A stretch of DNA of 64,000 nucleotides from UBA2897 sp036733925 (lineage in GTDB: Bacteria; Bacillota; Negativicutes; Selenomonadales; Selenomonadaceae). The DNA lies in assembly GCA_036733925.1 (NCBI GenBank), contig DAIMZO010000002.1, positions 1 to 64,000 on the forward strand. Direction: 5' to 3'. The translations under genes were made by a program, and so were the position numbers. This document shows, piece by piece, positions 60,125 to 64,000 of the stretch. The first letter of the stretch is position 1, and each line of letters begins with the position of its first letter. The notes beneath the pieces were generated by a model, which had not been told where the DNA came from, did no database searches, and saw only the letters and a list, made by a program, of their open reading frames with translations.

Positions 60125-62935
60125 CTAGCCGAGCTGCCAACGCGCGTGGCTGCCGTGCTCGTCCTTCGACACGATAAGCTGATCGTCGATTTCCTGCTTG
60201 AGCTCGGTCACATGCGAGATGATGCCGATGAGACGGCTGCCACCTGCCATTTCTTTGAGCACGCGGATGGCGACCTTGCGCGAGCTGTCATCGAGCGAGC
60301 CGAAGCCCTCGTCGATGAAGAGCGTATCGAGCTGGACTGCCGCCGTATCGGACTGGATGCGATCCGCCATGCCGAGCGCCAGCGAGAGCGCCGCCATGAA
60401 CGACTCGCCGCCCGAGAGCGTCCGCACCTCGCGTTCCCTGCCCGTGATGGTCGAATAAACCATGAGGTCGAGGCCGCGGTTCTTCCCGGCGCCGGCCTGC
60501 TCGATGGGCATCAGGTGCAGCTCGAACTGGCCGCCGGACATCGCGTAGAACCGGGCGTTTGCCGCATGCAAGATTCCCTTGAGATAATGCCGCTGCACAA
60601 AGCTCTCGAGATCCATACGCGCGCCGCTGACGTTGCCGGAAAGCCGCTCATATAGGCTTTCGAGCATGGCCTGCCGCTTGCCCTCCTTTTCCCGCGCAGC
60701 GAGAAATGCCGTGAGTTTCTGCACGGCTTCCCCGTCGAGCTCATCGGCCTGGCGCAGGTGCTCCGCGCGGTTTTCCGTCGTCTGCAATGCGGCGTCCGCG
60801 CTCTGCTCGGCTGCCCGTAATGCGGCAAGATCTGGTTCTGACCGCTGCCCGATGCTGTGCTCGGCCGCTTCAAGCGATCCCTTCGCCTCGCCAAGCTGCT
60901 GCTCAAGGGCTTCGAGCGCGGCGCGCGCCACGTCGCCCGCCTGCTTCTTTTCCTTCGCGGCCTGCAGCTCGGCGCGGGCCGCATCAAGGTTATCAAACTG
61001 CTTCTGGCGTCTCAAAGCCTCAATCGCTGCTTTGCCAGCCGCAAGCTGTTCTCCGGCCTGCTTTTCCCGCTGCTTCGCGTATTCCGCGACCTTCTGCCGC
61101 TCAGCCTTCTGCTCCTCGTATTCCGCGAGGTTCTTCTGGATGGCAGCTCGCTCCGCCGCATCCTTTTCCTGCTTGGTTTCTTCCTGCTGCAGGGAAGTAA
61201 AGGCCGCATCTAGCAACGCGTGAACCTGCCCGAAGTTCAGCGAGCCTTGCGGCCCGAACGCCGCCTCAAGGAGCAACCGGAACCGCCTGCCCTCTTCCTC
61301 GAAATGCCTGCGTTCAGAGTCGTAGGCAGTGGCCGCACTTCTGCTCTCTCCGGACGCCTTTTCGGCCTGGTCCGAGGCGGCATCTGCCTCCTGCTTCATG
61401 CGGTCAAGCATCGCCTTCGTGAGGTTCTCCGCCTCCGCCGCGCGCTTCGCCGGCGAAGGATGCGTCAGCGAACCGCAGACTGGGCATGGCTCACCATCGG
61501 CAAGCCCCTCCGCGAGGATTCCCGCCTGCGCGTCGTAGTAGAGGTTCCAGCTGCGCTGGTATTCCGCGGCCTTTTTCTTTTTTACGTTTTTCTTCTGGAC
61601 AAACGCTGCGGCGGCCTGTTTTCTGCGCTGATCTGCCTGGCGGACCGTCTGATGCCTTTCATCAAGCGACGTGCAACTGCGGTCGATTTCCGTGAGCTTT
61701 TCGCGGCGGTTCTTCAGCCGCTCGGCCTCTGCGCCGCATCCGGCGAGTTCCTCCGCGCGCGCCCGCCAGCGGATTGCCTGTTCCCCGTAGGCTTCGAGTT
61801 CCTTCTGTGCGCGCTCGGCCTGCCTTTTTGCCGCCTCCTGTGCTGCCGCGGCCTGCTTCTGCTTCGCGGCGAGCTTGTGTGCCTCATCGTACAGCCGCTC
61901 CTCGCGCTCGCAGGCCTGCGCCATCTTGGCATAGGCCTGTGCCGCCTGCTCCTGTTCCGCACGGATGGCTTGCCGCCTTTCCTCCGGCCATTCTTTCCCT
62001 TTTTCGAGCGTCTGTTCCGCCTGTTTTTTCTGCGCAAAGAGCGCCTGCAGGCTCTCGGCCTCTTTTGCCGCGCGCAGGGCCGCGTCGCGCGCTTCTTTCC
62101 GCACCGCGCGCTCCGCCTGTGCCCGCTTGCCTTCCGTGTGCAGCCTCTTCTGATAGCCTTTCAGCAGATTAAGGAAATGCTCTACGGCCGCAATCGAGCC
62201 CGTCTTCTGGAGTTCCGCCTGCACCTGCTCGAGTTCCGCATCCGGCAGTTCCGCCGGAATCAGCACGTGGCCGGCCTCCGACTTGCCGAGATTGAGGCTG
62301 TTTTCCGTCTTTTTCCGGCTGACATCGAGGCGGTTCTTGAGCTCACGCACGATGGCGTCGAAGCGCTCCGTATGGAAGAGTTTCCTAAGCATCTCCTTTT
62401 TCCGGTCGGATTTCTCGCGGAGCATCTGCATGAACTCGCCCTGTGCAATCATGACGACCTGACGGAATTCCTCGGCGGTCAGGCCGACGATTTCCTCGAT
62501 TTTCTCATTTGTCGCTGCGATTTTTTCTGGATAAACCGACCCGTCCGGCAAAGTCAGCTCGACGGTTTCGTTCGTGACCGTCTTATTCGCCGTGACCACG
62601 CCGCCCTTCTTGCGGAGCTTCCGGTGGCGCGGCTCGCGGTAGACCGTATAGCGGGCCTCCGCGCCGTTCTCCTGCTCGGAGAACGTGAACGAGACATACG
62701 GCTCGAGGCATTTTTTCTGCTCGAACTGGCTGTAGAGCTCCTCGCCCTCCTTGCGGTTCGTGCCGGAACTCGCCGTGCCGTACAGCGCGAACATGATGCC
62801 ATCGAAAATCGTCGTCTTGCCCGCACCCGTATCGCCGGTGATCAGAAAGAGGTTCTGCGCCGGCTGCGTGAAGTCGATGACCGTCTTTCCCGCATAGGAT
62901 CCAAAAGCCTGTAAACTCAACTGAATTGGCCGCAA
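60125..62935 (-). CDS. sbcC: Exonuclease subunit SbcC
   Basis: A 936-residue SMC-like ATPase that with SbcD cleaves DNA hairpins and blocked ends. Walker A is GDTGAGKTT (34-42). Long coiled coils (about 180-800) flank a zinc hook CPVCGS in the middle. The C-terminal signature RTLSGGESFMAALSLALG and Walker B LDTLFIDEGFGSLD complete the ATPase. The start is TTG at 62935, three bases after the sbcD stop, with GGAAGGGG eight bases upstream. It ends in TAG, the only intact gene here seen to use that stop. Terminator not identified. Confidence 0.95.
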   Translation of the reverse strand: MRPIQLSLQAFGSYAGKTVIDFTQPAQNLFLITGDTGAGKTTIFDGIMFALYGTASSGTNRKEGEELYSQFEQKKCLEPYVSFTFSEQENGAEARYTVYREPRHRKLRKKGGVVTANKTVTNETVELTLPDGSVYPEKIAATNEKIEEIVGLTAEEFRQVVMIAQGEFMQMLREKSDRKKEMLRKLFHTERFDAIVRELKNRLDVSRKKTENSLNLGKSEAGHVLIPAELPDAELEQVQAELQKTGSIAAVEHFLNLLKGYQKRLHTEGKRAQAERAVRKEARDAALRAAKEAESLQALFAQKKQAEQTLEKGKEWPEERRQAIRAEQEQAAQAYAKMAQACEREERLYDEAHKLAAKQKQAAAAQEAAKRQAERAQKELEAYGEQAIRWRARAEELAGCGAEAERLKNRREKLTEIDRSCTSLDERHQTVRQADQRRKQAAAAFVQKKNVKKKKAAEYQRSWNLYYDAQAGILAEGLADGEPCPVCGSLTHPSPAKRAAEAENLTKAMLDRMKQEADAASDQAEKASGESRSAATAYDSERRHFEEEGRRFRLLLEAAFGPQGSLNFGQVHALLDAAFTSLQQEETKQEKDAAERAAIQKNLAEYEEQKAERQKVAEYAKQREKQAGEQLAAGKAAIEALRRQKQFDNLDAARAELQAAKEKKQAGDVARAALEALEQQLGEAKGSLEAAEHSIGQRSEPDLAALRAAEQSADAALQTTENRAEHLRQADELDGEAVQKLTAFLAAREKEGKRQAMLESLYERLSGNVSGARMDLESFVQRHYLKGILHAANARFYAMSGGQFELHLMPIEQAGAGKNRGLDLMVYSTITGREREVRTLSGGESFMAALSLALGMADRIQSDTAAVQLDTLFIDEGFGSLDDSSRKVAIRVLKEMAGGSRLIGIISHVTELKQEIDDQLIVSKDEHGSHARWQLG

Positions 62936-62938
62936 TGC

Positions 62939-64000
62939 TTACACCCCTTCCACCGTGCGGATGATGTCCGCGAGTTCCGCACGTTCCTCCGGCCGCAGGT
63001 CTCCCTGCAGGAAGCCCTCGCAGAGCTCGAGCGAGTCGCTCGTCACCGCCTCGCGGGCCTCAAGATCCGCCGTGTCCCCAACGCTTGCCCGACGCTCGCG
63101 CTGGATCTCGAGCATATTCGGATAGTGCACGCGCAGGCGGTCGCGCACATCTGCCCGGATTTCCTGTGCATCGTCCGTCAGGACAATCCGCACGTAATCC
63201 TCCGATTCTTCCCTGAGCAGATCCGCAAGCGTGCCCTTCAAGATACGCACCGGATGCTCCGGCTGCAGCGCAAAGCGCTCGGTCCGTACCTCGCCCTTTT
63301 CTCCGAGCGTCACCTCGTGCAGATATTTCACCGTATCCGCCTCGGAAAACGACGTCGCGAGCGGCGCGCCGCAATAGCACGCGCGGCCGCCCGCCCAATG
63401 CCATTCCTTGTGGATATGTCCGAGCGCCGCATAGTCAAATGGCGAGAGCACATCCGCGTGCACTGCGTCGATATTGCCGACCGCGTGCACCTCCGAATCC
63501 GCGCGCGGCGCCGTCTCTGCCGCCACACCATCTGGCAGGTAGAACTGATGGCTCACGATCACATTGCGCGCCCCAGTGTCGATATCCTCCCGTTCCATCA
63601 GGCGGTGCAACGCCTCGTCATAGGAGAGCCGCGGCTCATCCTCATCGCACTTCGTGATATTCCGGATCATAGCCGGCTTCACGAACGGGAGCAGATAGAA
63701 ATGCGCGGGCCCGTACGCATCCTCGAGCGTCACCCGCGCGATATGCTCCCCCTCGCGCATCGGCGGCAGGCCAATCATGTACACATTCTCCCGCGAGAGG
63801 ATGCCGCGGTAGACATTCAGCCGCTGCGCGCTGTCGTGATTGCCAGAGATTGCGAGAATCACCGCGTCCGGCGCCGCCCGGCGCAATGCCCCGAGGAAAT
63901 CATCGAAAAGCGTCACCGCCTCCGCCGGCGGATCCGCGCGGTCATAGATATCCCCCGCGATCACCACGGCATCCGGCTGCCGCTCCCCCGCCATATCCGC
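62939..64000 (-). CDS. sbcD: Exonuclease subunit SbcD (5' end beyond the window)
   Basis: A Mre11-type nuclease subunit, partial at its N-terminus because the window ends. About 353 residues are present. Metal-binding motifs AGDIYDRADPP and SGNHDSA are seen, then VSHQFYLPDG, the ALGHIHKEWH block and a C-terminal capping domain. The missing part should carry the first motif (HTSDWHLG). It is followed directly by sbcC, its partner in the hairpin nuclease. Confidence 0.95.
   Translation of the reverse strand, partial: ADMAGERQPDAVVIAGDIYDRADPPAEAVTLFDDFLGALRRAAPDAVILAISGNHDSAQRLNVYRGILSRENVYMIGLPPMREGEHIARVTLEDAYGPAHFYLLPFVKPAMIRNITKCDEDEPRLSYDEALHRLMEREDIDTGARNVIVSHQFYLPDGVAAETAPRADSEVHAVGNIDAVHADVLSPFDYAALGHIHKEWHWAGGRACYCGAPLATSFSEADTVKYLHEVTLGEKGEVRTERFALQPEHPVRILKGTLADLLREESEDYVRIVLTDDAQEIRADVRDRLRVHYPNMLEIQRERRASVGDTADLEAREAVTSDSLELCEGFLQGDLRPEERAELADIIRTVEGV

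Overview
The window looks like chromosome from a Gram-negative-type Firmicute of the Negativicutes, most likely a Selenomonadaceae member (Selenomonas or Mitsuokella-like). This is an inference from two things seen together. First, there are Firmicute-style blocks: recJ-relA-fur-hemZ-hisS-aspS, ispE-gntR-glmU-prs, pcrA-ligA, tmcAL, family II pyrophosphatase. Second, there is an outer-membrane style GT-C/ArnT aminosugar-modification cassette. The DNA is GC-rich with almost no non-coding space, and TGA/TAA are the usual stops. CsrA and a chemoreceptor suggest a motile or once-motile cell. Ten Ns at 5565-5574 mark a scaffold gap.

Layout. 1-2.2 kb: a small basic protein, csrA, and divergent rarA. 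2.2-6.3 kb: GtrA flippase, ArnT-like GT-C transferase, undecaprenyl-phosphate GT2 and a YdjC/NaxD-type deacetylase, which together look like one lipid-linked aminosugar pathway. 6.3-12.1 kb: a heterodimeric ABC exporter divergent from an OmpR-type two-component system. 12.2-21.8 kb: aspS, hisS, hemZ, fur (with a Fur box), relA/spoT and recJ, all leftward. 21.8-23.5 kb: an AAA-ATPase/PD-(D/E)XK gene broken by two in-frame TAG codons. 23.6-27.8 kb: prs, glmU, a GntR regulator and ispE. 27.9-29.2 kb: a P-type-ATPase-shaped membrane protein that has lost all its catalytic motifs. 29.2-32 kb: YbaK-type deacylase, DEAD-box helicase and SEC-C methionine aminopeptidase. 32.1-33.4 kb: fragments of a DUF1989 protein, a urea/guanidine carboxylase and a PII protein, read as the fossil of a guanidine-degradation operon.

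33.5-44.3 kb: tmcAL, a diacylglycerol-kinase-like gene, a MurJ/SpoVB-type flippase, a secreted helical protein, an unusually divergent ligA, pcrA and a CBS-DRTGG pyrophosphatase. 44.6-47.1 kb: guaB and purC (purine synthesis). 47.4-49.9 kb: a TSUP permease and a GH13 alpha-glucosidase. 50-50.4 kb: an IS30 remnant and tRNA-Ala(GGC) with a consensus promoter and a terminator. 50.5-53.9 kb: mutY and a soluble FIST-domain chemoreceptor. 54-58.3 kb: a small membrane protein, two tandem DUF445 proteins, galU and a half-length DapF-like protein without the catalytic Cys. 58.4-64 kb: an AraC regulator, queC, sbcC and the start-truncated (by the window edge) sbcD.

Most genes are ordinary housekeeping. 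The parts that deserve attention are the aminosugar cassette, the dead P-type ATPase, the half DapF, the fossil guanidine locus, the double-amber nuclease gene, the divergent ligase and the FIST chemoreceptor. No CRISPR array, prophage or complete insertion sequence was seen.
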